Positions 56,230 through 64,000 of a stretch of DNA of 64,000 nucleotides are shown here, piece by piece (within the stretch, counting starts at the first letter, position 1; each line of letters opens with the position of its first letter). Both the position numbers and the translations under genes were made by a program. The DNA is from Pseudomonas baetica (GTDB lineage: Bacteria; Pseudomonadota; Gammaproteobacteria; Pseudomonadales; Pseudomonadaceae): the NCBI RefSeq assembly GCF_002813455.1, contig NZ_PHHE01000001.1, forward strand, positions 5,668,501-5,732,500, written 5' to 3'. The notes below the pieces were generated by a model. It was not told where the DNA came from and made no database searches. It worked only from the letters and a program-made list of their open reading frames with translations.

Positions 56230-56331
56230 AAACAAACTGTACTGGTTGAAGTTTTACCCAACTGTCCATGGGTTTGCCGGGCTGTGTGGGATAGGGTCTA
56301 CACCTGAATGACCCTGACGGATTTACCCACC

Positions 56332-56946
56332 ATGACGCTTTCGCTTGACCTGCTGCTGGGTTTTGCCCTGTTTGCCCTTGTTACCTCGATTACGCCGGGG
56401 CCGAACAACACCATGTTGTTGGCATCGGGCGTGAACTTCGGCTTCAACCGCACCATCCCGCACATGCTCGGCATCACCTGCGGCTTCTTCGTATTGGTGG
56501 TGGCGGTGGGTTTTGGTCTGGGCGCGGTGTTTCAGACCTATCCGGTTCTTTATACGATTCTGCGTTACGTCGGCGCGGCTTATCTGTTGTATCTGGCGTG
56601 GAAAATCGCGCACTCCGGACCGGTCGGCGAAAACGTCCAGGGTGAGGCCAAGCCGATCAGCTACCTCGGTGCTGCGGCGTTCCAGTGGGTCAATCCCAAG
56701 GCCTGGATCATGGCCATCGGAGCCATCAGTACGTACACGCCGATGCAGGGTTACTTCACCAACGTCGTGGTCATCGCCGCCGTGTTCGCTATCATCAATC
56801 TGCCCAGCGTCGGTGTCTGGGCGGCGTGCGGCACCCTGCTGCGCAACGTGTTAAAGGAGCCGCGCTGGTTGCGTGTATTCAATTGGGGCATGGCTGCATT
56901 GCTGGTGATTTCGTTGTATCCGTTACTTCTCGAAAGCTTTAGCTGA
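56332..56946 (+). CDS. LysE/RhtB-family exporter
   Basis: Inner-membrane amino-acid exporter of 204 residues with about six helices: LLLGFALFALVTSITPGPNN, with the family motif TPGPNN; the next helices FFVLVVAVGFGLGAVF, YVGAAYLLYLAWKI, and near the C-terminus FNWGMAALLVISLYPLLL. I chose the ATG at 56332, which fits family N-termini; an ATG at 56308 would add eight residues. The substrate is unknown. No operon partner is visible. Confidence 0.88.
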   Translation: MTLSLDLLLGFALFALVTSITPGPNNTMLLASGVNFGFNRTIPHMLGITCGFFVLVVAVGFGLGAVFQTYPVLYTILRYVGAAYLLYLAWKIAHSGPVGENVQGEAKPISYLGAAAFQWVNPKAWIMAIGAISTYTPMQGYFTNVVVIAAVFAIINLPSVGVWAACGTLLRNVLKEPRWLRVFNWGMAALLVISLYPLLLESFS

Positions 56947-57151
56947 CGCATTGCTTCAACCGCCGGCCCGATGCCTGTTAAGCTCGGCTTCAGGAGCGTT
57001 CCTACGCACTTTTAAATGAAGTTGTTCTTCTTTAACGGCATCCGATCAGGTATTGATGACGCTCTCGAACCGACGCGCAGCTCACAAGGCTGCGCTGTGC
57101 CGTTTGCAGATACGAGCCTCCTGATCCCGGAACACGCTCTGCGAGTCTTTT

Positions 57152-58318
57152 ATGAACACACGTCCGTTGTATTTTGATTACGCCGCCACCACCCCGGTGG
57201 ACGAGCGGGTCATCCAGGTGATGATCGAGTGTCTGGGGTTTCACGGTAACTTCGGCAACCCGGCTTCCAGTTCCCACGCCTTCGGCCAGCAGGCCCGGCA
57301 AACGGTCGAGCAGGCCCGCCGACAAGTCGCCGAACTGGTCGGCGCTGATGCGCAACAGATCGTCTGGACCTCCGGCGCGACCGAATCCAATAACCTCGCC
57401 CTCAAAGGTGTGGCTCAGGCCCGTGGTGTTTCCGGCGGCCACATCATTACCAGCCAGATCGAACACAAAGCCATCCTCGATACTGCCCGCCAGTTACAAG
57501 ACGCCGGCATTGCCGTCACCTATCTGGTGCCGGACGCCGAGGGCTTGATTACCCCGCAAGCGGTCAGTGAAGCCATGCGTGACGACACTTTTCTGGTGTC
57601 GCTGATGCTGGTCAACAATGAACTCGGCACCGTCAACGACATCCCGGCTATCGGTGAAATCGTTCGCGGGCGTGAGGCGCTGTTTCATGTCGATGCGGCG
57701 CAGGGCGCCGGTAAGGTAGCAATCGACCTGGCGCAGTGGCCGGTGGATCTGATGTCGTTCTCGGCGCACAAGCTCTACGGACCTAAAGGTATCGGCGCGT
57801 TGTACGTCGGCCCGCGAGCGCAGCAACGCGTGCAAGCGCAGATTCACGGCGGCGGACACGAGAGCGGTCTGCGCTCAGGCACTTTGGCGACCCACCAGAT
57901 CGCCGCGATGGGCGCTGCATTTGCGTTGGCCGCTGTCGCGTTCGATGAGGAGAAAAAAACCATCGTCGCATTGCGCGAGCGCTTGCTCGAACAACTGTTG
58001 AGCCTGCCAGGCGTGCGCCTCAACGGCAGTGCCACGCAACGCATTCCGCACACCTTGAGCCTGACCTTCAGCGAAGGCGAATTCAACGGCGCGGCGCTGA
58101 GCCATTCGATCGCATTTTCCGCGACCTCGGCCTGCAACTCCGCGAGCAACGCGCCATCCCACGTGCTTATGGCGCTGGGACATGATGCGCGTCTGGCCGG
58201 GCGTACTATCCGCTTGAGCCTCGGCCGCTTCACCCGCGCCGAAGATGTCGACAAGGCCGCAGAACTGATCAAGACCGCCTGCGCCAGTGCCCCGGCATTC
58301 TGGGCGACAGGGCTTTAA
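57152..58318 (+). CDS. Cysteine desulfurase (IscS/NifS family)
   Basis: PLP enzyme of 388 residues that removes sulfur from cysteine. Motifs: LYFDYAATTPVDERV, WTSGATESNNLALKG, FHVDAAQGAGKV and the PLP Lys in SFSAHKLYGPKG. The catalytic Cys lies in a class I loop, SACNSASNAPSHVL, comparable to SACTSASLEPSYVL of IscS. It is isolated from iscU/iscA/hscBA genes, so it is a second desulfurase, not the main isc copy. Its 3' end is 56 bases from pepP on the same strand, suggesting cotranscription. Confidence 0.9.
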   Translation: MNTRPLYFDYAATTPVDERVIQVMIECLGFHGNFGNPASSSHAFGQQARQTVEQARRQVAELVGADAQQIVWTSGATESNNLALKGVAQARGVSGGHIITSQIEHKAILDTARQLQDAGIAVTYLVPDAEGLITPQAVSEAMRDDTFLVSLMLVNNELGTVNDIPAIGEIVRGREALFHVDAAQGAGKVAIDLAQWPVDLMSFSAHKLYGPKGIGALYVGPRAQQRVQAQIHGGGHESGLRSGTLATHQIAAMGAAFALAAVAFDEEKKTIVALRERLLEQLLSLPGVRLNGSATQRIPHTLSLTFSEGEFNGAALSHSIAFSATSACNSASNAPSHVLMALGHDARLAGRTIRLSLGRFTRAEDVDKAAELIKTACASAPAFWATGL

Positions 58319-58374
58319 ACGCGCCGACCTGATGGCGACGAACAATAACGATGAAGTGATTAGCAGGAGACATG

Positions 58375-60183
58375 ATGAGTACCCAGACCTTGACCGAAGG
58401 ATCGGTTCCCCAGCGCTTGGCGCACACCCGTGAACTGATGCGCCGCGAAGGCATTCATGCCCTGCTGGTGCCATCCGCCGACCCGCATTTGTCGGAATAC
58501 CTGCCGGGTTACTGGCAGGGCCGCCAGTGGCTGTCGGGTTTCCACGGTTCGGTCGGGACTCTGATTGTCACCCAGGATTTCGCCGGCGTCTGGGCCGACA
58601 GCCGTTACTGGGAACAAGCAACCAAGGAACTCAATGGCAGCGGCATCGAACTGGTCAAGCTGCAACCGGGTCAACCGAGCCCGCTGGACTGGTTGGCTGA
58701 GCAAACACCCGAAGGTGGCGTGGTGGCGGTCGACGGCGCAGTGATGGCCGTGGCTTCGGCGCGGACCCTGGGCAGCAAGCTCCAAGCGCGTGGCGCACGT
58801 CTGCGCACCGATATCGATCTGCTCAAGGAAGTCTGGAGTGACCGTCCGACTTTGCCGAACGCGCCGATCTATCAGCATCTGCCGCCACAAGCGACCGTCA
58901 GCCGTGGCGAGAAGCTCGCCAAACTGCGTGAAACCTTGCAGGAACGCGGCGCCGATTGGCACTTCATCGCCACGCTCGACGACATCGCGTGGCTGTTCAA
59001 CCTGCGCGGCGGCGACGTGTCGTTCAACCCGGTGTTTGTCTCCTTCGCCCTGATCAATCAACAGCAAGCCACGTTGTTTGTCGCGCTGAGCAAGGTGGAT
59101 GCGCAATTGCGCGCCGTGCTGGCACAGGATGGCGTGACGCTGCGTGATTACAACGAAGTGGCTGATGCCCTGCGTGCCGTGCCGAGCGGCGCGAGTCTGC
59201 TGGTAGATCCAGCCCGCGTCACCAGCGGTCTGCTGGATAACCTCGACAACGGCGTGAAGCTGGTCGAGGGCTTGAATCCGACGACGCTGGCCAAGTCGCA
59301 AAAAAGTGAAGCCGACGCCGCGCACATCCGTAAAGCGATGGAGCAGGACGGCGCGGCGTTGTGCGAATTCTTCGCCTGGCTGGAATCGGCCTGGGGCCGC
59401 GAGCGCATAACCGAGCTGACCATCGATGAAAAACTCACCGCGGCTCGTGAGCGTCGTCCGGATTATGTCTCGCTGAGTTTCAACACCATCGCTGCGTTCA
59501 ACGCCAATGGCGCGATGCCGCACTATCACGCCACCGAAGAAGAGCATGCGGTGATCGAGGGCGACGGCTTGTTGCTGATCGATTCCGGTGGTCAGTACCT
59601 GGGCGGTACGACCGACATCACGCGGATGGTGCCGGTCGGTACGCCGACGGAAGAACAGAAGCGTGACTGCACGCGCGTGTTGAAAGGCGTGATTGCGCTG
59701 TCACGGGCACAGTTCCCGAAAGGCATTCTGTCGCCGCTGCTGGATGCCATCGCGCGCGCGCCGATCTGGGCGCAAAGCGTGGATTACGGGCATGGTACGG
59801 GGCATGGCGTTGGCTACTTCCTCAACGTACATGAAGGGCCGCAGGTGATTGCCTATCAGGCTGCGCCGGCGCCGCAAACCGCGATGCAGCCGGGGATGAT
59901 TACATCCATCGAGCCGGGCACTTATCGTCCGGGGCGTTGGGGCGTGCGCATCGAGAACCTGGCGATGAACCAAGTGGCGGGGAGTAGCGAATTCGGCGAA
60001 TTCCTCAAGTTTGAAACGCTGACGCTGTGCCCGATCGACACGCGTTGCCTGGTGCCATCGTTGCTGACTCAGGAAGAGAAGCAGTGGTTCAACGCTTACC
60101 ACGCCGAAGTGCGTGAACGCTTGAACCCGCTGCTGGACGGTGCGGCGCTGGATTGGTTGAACACGCGCACTGCGGCCATTTGA
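58375..60183 (+). CDS. Xaa-Pro aminopeptidase (aminopeptidase P type)
   Basis: M24B metallopeptidase of 602 residues that removes N-terminal residues before proline. The long form has two creatinase N-domains (1-300) and a C-terminal catalytic domain with metal ligands Asp in LLIDSGGQYLGGTTDITR (two Asp), His in YGHGTGHGVGYFLNVHEGP, Glu in ITSIEPGTY and Glu in GVRIENLAM. Two ATGs lie at 58372 and 58375; AGGAG is five bases from the second, which I prefer. It follows the desulfurase gene. A hairpin follows its stop. Confidence 0.92.
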   Translation: MSTQTLTEGSVPQRLAHTRELMRREGIHALLVPSADPHLSEYLPGYWQGRQWLSGFHGSVGTLIVTQDFAGVWADSRYWEQATKELNGSGIELVKLQPGQPSPLDWLAEQTPEGGVVAVDGAVMAVASARTLGSKLQARGARLRTDIDLLKEVWSDRPTLPNAPIYQHLPPQATVSRGEKLAKLRETLQERGADWHFIATLDDIAWLFNLRGGDVSFNPVFVSFALINQQQATLFVALSKVDAQLRAVLAQDGVTLRDYNEVADALRAVPSGASLLVDPARVTSGLLDNLDNGVKLVEGLNPTTLAKSQKSEADAAHIRKAMEQDGAALCEFFAWLESAWGRERITELTIDEKLTAARERRPDYVSLSFNTIAAFNANGAMPHYHATEEEHAVIEGDGLLLIDSGGQYLGGTTDITRMVPVGTPTEEQKRDCTRVLKGVIALSRAQFPKGILSPLLDAIARAPIWAQSVDYGHGTGHGVGYFLNVHEGPQVIAYQAAPAPQTAMQPGMITSIEPGTYRPGRWGVRIENLAMNQVAGSSEFGEFLKFETLTLCPIDTRCLVPSLLTQEEKQWFNAYHAEVRERLNPLLDGAALDWLNTRTAAI

Positions 60184-60192
60184 TGGTTTGCG

Positions 60193-60220
60193 ACTCAGGC
60201 GCTGAAATTGGCGCCTGAGT
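60193..60220. terminator. Hairpin between convergent genes
   Basis: ACTCAGGCGC (60193-60202) pairs with GCGCCTGAGT (60211-60220) around eight bases, a perfect 10-bp stem. No T-run follows. It could serve the ends of both the aminopeptidase and the isomerase genes. Confidence 0.6.
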
Positions 60221-60232
60221 GATCGTGTCGAT

Positions 60233-60829
60233 CTAGGCAGGGCGTAAAGCTTCTTCGACGAAGTCGAGACGGTCCTGGCCGAAGAACATCTGATTGCCGA
60301 TAAACATAGTCGGGGCACCGAAAACGCCGCGTTTAATGGCTGTCTCGGTGTTCTCCTTCAGTGCAGACTTGACCGTTTCATCATTGGTCAGCGCCAGGAC
60401 TTCATCGGGATCAAACCCGTGCTCGATCAACACAGCGGCGACGGTTGCCGGTTCGCCGAGGCTTCGACCTTCTACCCACAACGCAGTGAATAAACAATCG
60501 ATAAACGCTTGAAAGCGTTCTGGCTGGCGCAGTTGTATGCCTGTAACGGCACGCATCAACAGCAACGTGTTGATCGGAAAGTGCGGGTTGGACCTGAGGG
60601 GTACGCCATAACGTTTGGCGTAGCGATCCAGATCCTGAAACATATAACGGCCCTTCGCCGGGATCATTGCTGGGGAAGCGTTGCCGGTGGCCTTGAATAC
60701 GCCTCCGAGTAACATAGGGATGTAGATCAGCTCGCTGTGAGTATCGGCGCAGATCTTCGGCAGTTGGGTGTAGGCCAGATAAGTGGTAGGGCTGCCGAGG
60801 TCGAAATAGAACTCTACGGTTTTCGTCAT
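60233..60829 (-). CDS. 2-hydroxychromene-2-carboxylate isomerase-like protein
   Basis: DsbA-fold kappa-class glutathione transferase relative of 198 residues. Start VEFYFDLGSPTTYLAYTQLP with the Ser of the FDxxSP motif in the place of a redox Cys; FPINTLLLMRAVTG; and the C-terminal GVFGAPTMFIGNQMFFGQDRL. The NahD family isomerises hydroxychromene carboxylate in naphthalene use, but homologues are common without that pathway. It lies downstream of the SDR gene on the same strand, forming a pair controlled by the divergent TetR gene. Confidence 0.88.
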   Translation of the reverse strand: MTKTVEFYFDLGSPTTYLAYTQLPKICADTHSELIYIPMLLGGVFKATGNASPAMIPAKGRYMFQDLDRYAKRYGVPLRSNPHFPINTLLLMRAVTGIQLRQPERFQAFIDCLFTALWVEGRSLGEPATVAAVLIEHGFDPDEVLALTNDETVKSALKENTETAIKRGVFGAPTMFIGNQMFFGQDRLDFVEEALRPA

Positions 60830-60865
60830 TATCGCTGCTCTCTATTTATTGTTATGGGCGGTGGC

Positions 60866-61594
60866 TTACCAGCGTTCATTCCATGGACGCAGATCCAGTT
60901 CGAACGTCCAGGCGTCTCGTGGCTGGCTGTGCAGGTACCAGTAGTTTTCAGCAATGTGTTCGGGGTTGAGGATGCCGTCCTGATCCTTGGTGGCGTATTT
61001 CTCCGGGAAATTGGTGCGGATGAAGTCGGTATCGATCGCACCATCGACCACGACATGGGCGACGTGGATATTCATGGGCCCCAGCTCCCGCGCCATGCTT
61101 TGCGCCAGCGCGCGGATACCGTGTTTGGCCCCGGCGAATGCGGCAAATCCGGCAGCCCCGCGCAGTCCGGCAGTGGCACCGGTGAATAGAATGGTGCCGC
61201 GCTTGCGGGTGACCATTCGCTTGGCCACCTCTCGAGCATTGAGAAACCCGGAAAAACAGGCCATTTCCCAAATCTTGAAATACTTGCGAGCCGTTTCTTC
61301 GAGAATGCTGCACGGCACGTTGGCGCCGATGTTGAAGACGAAGGCTTCAATGGGGCCGAGCCGGGTTTCGATATCTTCGATCAGTGCGATGACGTCTTCC
61401 TCCTTGCGTGCATCGCAAGCAAAGCCGTGAGCTTCTCCACCGTCAGCTTCAATCGCTTCTACCAGTGGCTGCAGTTTGTCGGCACTGCGCCGCGTGACAC
61501 AGGCAACGAATCCCTCTTTGGCAAAGCGCTTGGCAATCGCTCCACCCGTGGCATCACCAGCGCCAACAACCAATACGACCTTCTTGTTATTCAT
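60866..61594 (-). CDS. SDR-family oxidoreductase lacking the catalytic Tyr
   Basis: Short-chain dehydrogenase fold of 242 residues. The dinucleotide motif is VLVVGAGDATGGAIAKRFA and the usual NNAG motif is NIGAN. The YxxxK motif reads FAGAK: Phe replaces Tyr while Lys is kept. An acid/base role by Tyr is therefore not possible, so either the chemistry differs or the enzyme is inactive. Its start is 92 bases from the divergent TetR gene, and the isomerase-like gene follows after 36 bases, so the two form a small operon. Confidence 0.88.
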   Translation of the reverse strand: MNNKKVVLVVGAGDATGGAIAKRFAKEGFVACVTRRSADKLQPLVEAIEADGGEAHGFACDARKEEDVIALIEDIETRLGPIEAFVFNIGANVPCSILEETARKYFKIWEMACFSGFLNAREVAKRMVTRKRGTILFTGATAGLRGAAGFAAFAGAKHGIRALAQSMARELGPMNIHVAHVVVDGAIDTDFIRTNFPEKYATKDQDGILNPEHIAENYWYLHSQPRDAWTFELDLRPWNERW

Positions 61595-61612
61595 GGGTGA
61601 ATCCCTTTAGTA

Positions 61613-61637
61613 AACGATCGTTAAGTGAACGAACGTT
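61613..61637. promoter_or_regulatory. Paired TetR-type operators
   Basis: AACGATCGTT (61613-61622) and AACGAACGTT (61628-61637) are two palindromic or near-palindromic half-sites 15 bases centre to centre, between divergent SDR and TetR genes. The pattern is typical of TetR-family operators. Confidence 0.7.
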
Positions 61638-61686
61638 ATTCTAGGATCCAGGCAACGTCAAGGCGCTCAATTACGAGGACAACATC

Positions 61687-62250
61687 ATGCGGTACTCCGC
61701 CAGTCACAAGCTGGAAACCCGGGAGAAGCTCTTGCAGAGCAGTGCGCTGTCGGCCAAGAAATCCGGGTTTTCCACCGTTGGTGTCGATGGTTTGATGAAA
61801 GCTATCGGTTTGAGCGGGGCGGCGTTTTACAGCCACTTTTCGTCGAAGGATGCATTGTTCACGGCCATCGTCGAGAGAGAGTTGGGGCAAAGTCTTGAGC
61901 GGCTGGGCGCGCAGGGTGCGCAGAATCGCGAGCGACTGGAACGCTGTCTCAGACACTATCTAAGCATGGCTCATGTCGAGCAACCGGAGTCAGGTTGCGC
62001 CTTGCCGGCGTTGGGCGCGGAAATTGCCCGCGCTGACGTGCAAGTGCGAGAGCAGGCAGAGTTGTGGATTTGCCGGCTTCAGGAGCGTTGGGCGCAGATA
62101 CTGGAGAGCGACAGCCTGGCCTGGTCAGTGTTATCGCAGTGTGTCGGCGCTTTGGTGGTCGCGCGAATGCTGGCCACGCCTGATGTTCAGCGTCGGGTGC
62201 TGACGTCCAGTCATGATGAGATTGAACGCCAGATCGCCAGGCAGTCCTGA
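61687..62250 (+). CDS. TetR-family regulator
   Basis: A 187-residue TetR regulator. The N-terminal DNA-binding domain reads REKLLQSSALSAKKSGFSTV, GVDGLMKAIGLSGAAFYSHF and SSKDALFTAI. The C-terminal ligand domain has one notable segment, PESGCALPALGAEIARA. It is divergent from the SDR-isomerase pair and behind paired operators, so it probably represses that operon and itself. The inducer is unknown. Confidence 0.9.
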   Translation: MRYSASHKLETREKLLQSSALSAKKSGFSTVGVDGLMKAIGLSGAAFYSHFSSKDALFTAIVERELGQSLERLGAQGAQNRERLERCLRHYLSMAHVEQPESGCALPALGAEIARADVQVREQAELWICRLQERWAQILESDSLAWSVLSQCVGALVVARMLATPDVQRRVLTSSHDEIERQIARQS

Positions 62251-62251
62251 T

Positions 62252-62533
62252 CTATTTACAGATGACGATCATGCTGCGGCTGGTATAGCCGGCAGGATTG
62301 AGGCCGAATGGATAGTCCCCTGGCTCCTCCACGGAGTCACCGGACTTGGCGATCACCTTGTAGCCTTTCGGAGCGCAGGAATTGGCTGCGCTGGTGTAGC
62401 ACCGATCCCAAGAGGAAGAGAGCCCCGAACAGTTTATGTGCAACCCTTTTTTACCGTGCTTCACCTGGGTTTTCGAGGTCGCCGCGCAGCCAGCAACTGC
62501 GAGTACAGCGATCAGTATCAAAATTCGTTTCAT
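62252..62533 (-). CDS. Small cysteine-containing lipoprotein
   Basis: A 93-residue lipoprotein: signal KRILILIAVLAVAGC, lipobox VAGC. The mature part (HGKKGLHINCSGLSSSWDRC, YTSAANSCAPKGYKVIAKSG, MIVICK) has four Cys after the lipid Cys, a compact domain that repeats in Pseudomonas lipoproteins of unknown function. The ATG at 62533 follows AAGGA; the frame is open to 62656. It is convergent with the TetR gene, separated by one base. Confidence 0.85.
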   Translation of the reverse strand: MKRILILIAVLAVAGCAATSKTQVKHGKKGLHINCSGLSSSWDRCYTSAANSCAPKGYKVIAKSGDSVEEPGDYPFGLNPAGYTSRSMIVICK

Positions 62534-62700
62534 TACCGTCCTTATGACTGCCGCGAGTCTTACGCTCGGGTCCGCCTGTATTCGCTGCGCTCTACGCGTT
62601 TTGATATCCCTGTCCGAAAAAATCCATATCTGGCACCGAGTTAACGTTCTAAACATGGCCTAAATGAACGCCAATTGCCAGAGCTTCGTCAAATCCTGTT

Positions 62701-63588
62701 TCAATCTGCCGCAATGGCCGGCTTGGCGGCGCTGCCCATGGTCATGGTCGCTCCGACGGAAGCCAGAATAATGCAAAGGATCGCCATCCATTGTGACAGC
62801 GTGAGGTATTCCTGCAGAAACAGCAGCCCTGATAGGGCGCCGAACGCGGGCTCGATACTCATCAAGGTGCCAAAGGTGCGGGCGGGCATGCGGGTCAGGG
62901 CGACCATTTCCAGGGTGTAGGGCAGGGCGGTGGACAACACAGCAACACCAATGGCGATAGGGATAAGCGACGGCGTCAGTAGAGCCGCACCGGCATGCAC
63001 GATACCAATGGGTGCTACAAATAGTGCCGCGATCATCACGCCCAGCGCTGCGGTTGTGACGCCGTTATCAGCGCCGGCCTTCTGCCCGAAAAGAATGTAC
63101 AGCGCCCAGCAGATACCCGCTCCCAAGGCATAGCCAGCTCCGACCAGATCGATTCCAGCGGTGGTCGTTCCGGTGGGTATAAGCAGCAGGAGGCCGGCGG
63201 CGGCCAAGGCGATCCAGACAAAATCGATAGCGCGGCGGGACGCGTAGATGGCTACTGCAAGCGGGCCGGTAAACTCCAGGGCCACGGCAATTCCCAATGG
63301 CACAGTGCGCAGGGACATATAAAAGAGGAAGTTCATGCCGCCCAATGCCATGCCGTAAACGATTACAGTGCGCAGGGATTTGGCTGTGAGCCTGGCTCGC
63401 CATGGGCGCAGCAATAAAAACATGATCATGCTGGCGAAAATCAGGCGCAGAGTGGTTGTGCCTTGGGCGCCCACCACCGGAAACATGCTTTTGGCCAGAG
63501 ATGCTCCAGACTGGATCGACGCCATGGCTATTAATAGCAGGCCTACCGGGAACAGCATTGAGGCTAGCGAGTGAGGTTGGTTATTCAT
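62701..63588 (-). CDS. rhtA: Threonine/homoserine exporter RhtA-like (EamA family)
   Basis: Drug/metabolite transporter of 295 residues, the same length as E. coli RhtA. Ten hydrophobic segments are visible. Segments such as LLLIAMASIQSGASLAKSMF, VPLGIAVALEFTGPLAVAIY and LSTALPYTLEMVALTRMPAR, followed by TFGTLMSIEPAFGALSGLLF, follow RhtA closely. I chose the ATG at 63588; the frame is open to 63651. It exports threonine, homoserine or related amino acids. It stands alone, read away from the rRNA-type promoters. Confidence 0.9.
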   Translation of the reverse strand: MNNQPHSLASMLFPVGLLLIAMASIQSGASLAKSMFPVVGAQGTTTLRLIFASMIMFLLLRPWRARLTAKSLRTVIVYGMALGGMNFLFYMSLRTVPLGIAVALEFTGPLAVAIYASRRAIDFVWIALAAAGLLLLIPTGTTTAGIDLVGAGYALGAGICWALYILFGQKAGADNGVTTAALGVMIAALFVAPIGIVHAGAALLTPSLIPIAIGVAVLSTALPYTLEMVALTRMPARTFGTLMSIEPAFGALSGLLFLQEYLTLSQWMAILCIILASVGATMTMGSAAKPAIAAD

Positions 63589-63717
63589 TGCGCGGCGTCG
63601 TCCAAGGTAAGAGCACGGTATTCGTGTGGCGTTGGGCAATATACTGCGCATTCATTGCGACTGCGTCTATATATAGAAAGCTTTTTCCATCTATCGATAG
63701 AAAAACCAAATTACCTG

Positions 63718-63745
63718 TTGACGTCAGATTTTATACGTCTATAAT
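63718..63745 (+). promoter_or_regulatory. Upstream rRNA-type promoter (P1)
   Basis: -35 TTGACG (63718-63723) and -10 TATAAT (63740-63745), 16 bases apart, behind an AT-rich stretch that could be an UP element. A G+C-rich discriminator follows. Confidence 0.82.
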
Positions 63746-63848
63746 TCGCCCCACTTCCGGCGCAGTCGAAACGGAAAACTCCTTGAAATTCAATGAGTTA
63801 TACGGTTTTCGATAGTGGGTCGCTTCGGTTCATCGAAGCCTGGAAGGA

Positions 63849-63881
63849 GTTGAAAGAGCGGTGATGTTTGGCTCTTTTAAC
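63849..63881 (+). other. Small hairpin in the presumed rrn leader
   Basis: AAAGAGC pairs with GCTCTTT around a short loop and is followed by further T residues, in the leader between the two promoters. It resembles a weak terminator but could be a processing or antitermination element. Confidence 0.35.
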
Positions 63882-63920
63882 GGTTCGATCTTCTCGGTCG
63901 AAAGCGGAGAAAAAGAGGTG

Positions 63921-63948
63921 TTGACAGCAGCGTGTAACGCTGTAGAAT
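63921..63948 (+). promoter_or_regulatory. Downstream rRNA-type promoter (P2)
   Basis: -35 TTGACA (63921-63926) and -10 TAGAAT (63943-63948), 16 bases apart, followed by a GCCTCCCGC discriminator. The following leader (AACGAGAGATCGGAAGCGCA) is, from memory, characteristic of the region before 16S rRNA in Pseudomonas. The rRNA genes lie beyond the window. Confidence 0.85.
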
Positions 63949-64000
63949 TCGCCTCCCGCTAACGAGAGATCGGAAGCGCAAGTGGTTGAAGTTGTTGAAG

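Noticed and set aside
62308..62663. Plus-strand frames opposite the small lipoprotein
   Set aside because: The minus-strand frame has a lipobox signal and a ribosome site; the others do not.

Overview
The window looks like a chromosome segment of a fluorescent Pseudomonas (P. fluorescens complex). The G+C content is high, the codon use is typical of the genus, and most intergenic spaces carry Pseudomonas REP/REPIN repeats. Two separated pyoverdine loci, an atu terpenoid operon and a Dsb/DsbRS locus each match known Pseudomonas gene orders. No tRNA, CRISPR array or prophage was recognised. The only insertion sequence is an IS4-type transposase cut by the left edge. The right edge stops inside the leader of what looks like a ribosomal RNA operon.

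Layout: 1-1085 IS4-type element end; 1119-3853 a small lipoprotein and molybdenum-cofactor genes mobA, moaB, moeA; 3914-7068 a small membrane protein, a YegS-like lipid kinase and a NarL-type two-component pair; 7480-10337 an unknown helical protein, cheV and a MOSC protein; 10411-11309 ppnP and a DEDDh exonuclease; 11368-20528 the acyclic terpene utilisation cluster atuABCDEF with divergent atuR; 20619-37589 a periplasmic binding protein, a pvdY-like acetyltransferase, pvdS, the 4332-residue synthetase pvdL and an alpha/beta hydrolase; 37722-43227 dsbG, a TlpA-like gene and dsbD divergent from a DsbRS-like two-component pair; 43468-45817 a GNAT gene, pvdH and an MbtH-like gene; 46020-52280 the eight-gene fpvGHJKCDEF operon; 52822-63588 accessory and housekeeping genes (VOC protein, soxR and its target, a sigma-54 activator beside a broken oxidoreductase gene, LysE-type exporter, cysteine desulfurase, aminopeptidase P, a SDR/isomerase/TetR group, rhtA); 63589-64000 tandem rRNA-type promoters.

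The pyoverdine parts form one circuit. A Fur-type site lies within the pvdS promoter. Three copies of the PvdS promoter geometry TAAAT-N16-CGT (one reads TAATT) precede the pvdY-like gene, pvdL and pvdH-mbtH. PvdH makes diaminobutyrate, which the last PvdL module incorporates; the MbtH-like protein supports adenylation domains. PvdL builds acyl-Glu-D-Tyr-Dab, the chromophore precursor. The fpv operon releases and recaptures iron from ferripyoverdine in the periplasm. The dsb locus lies between the two pyoverdine blocks.

No clearly new biological system was found. The points most worth a second look are a REPIN lying in frame inside fpvD, another REPIN splitting the atu operon, the absence of atuG and atuH, two SDR proteins lacking the catalytic tyrosine, an exact 11-bp direct repeat in front of the Dsb genes, a truncated oxidoreductase gene beside its probable activator, and a terminator placed directly before a hydrolase start codon.
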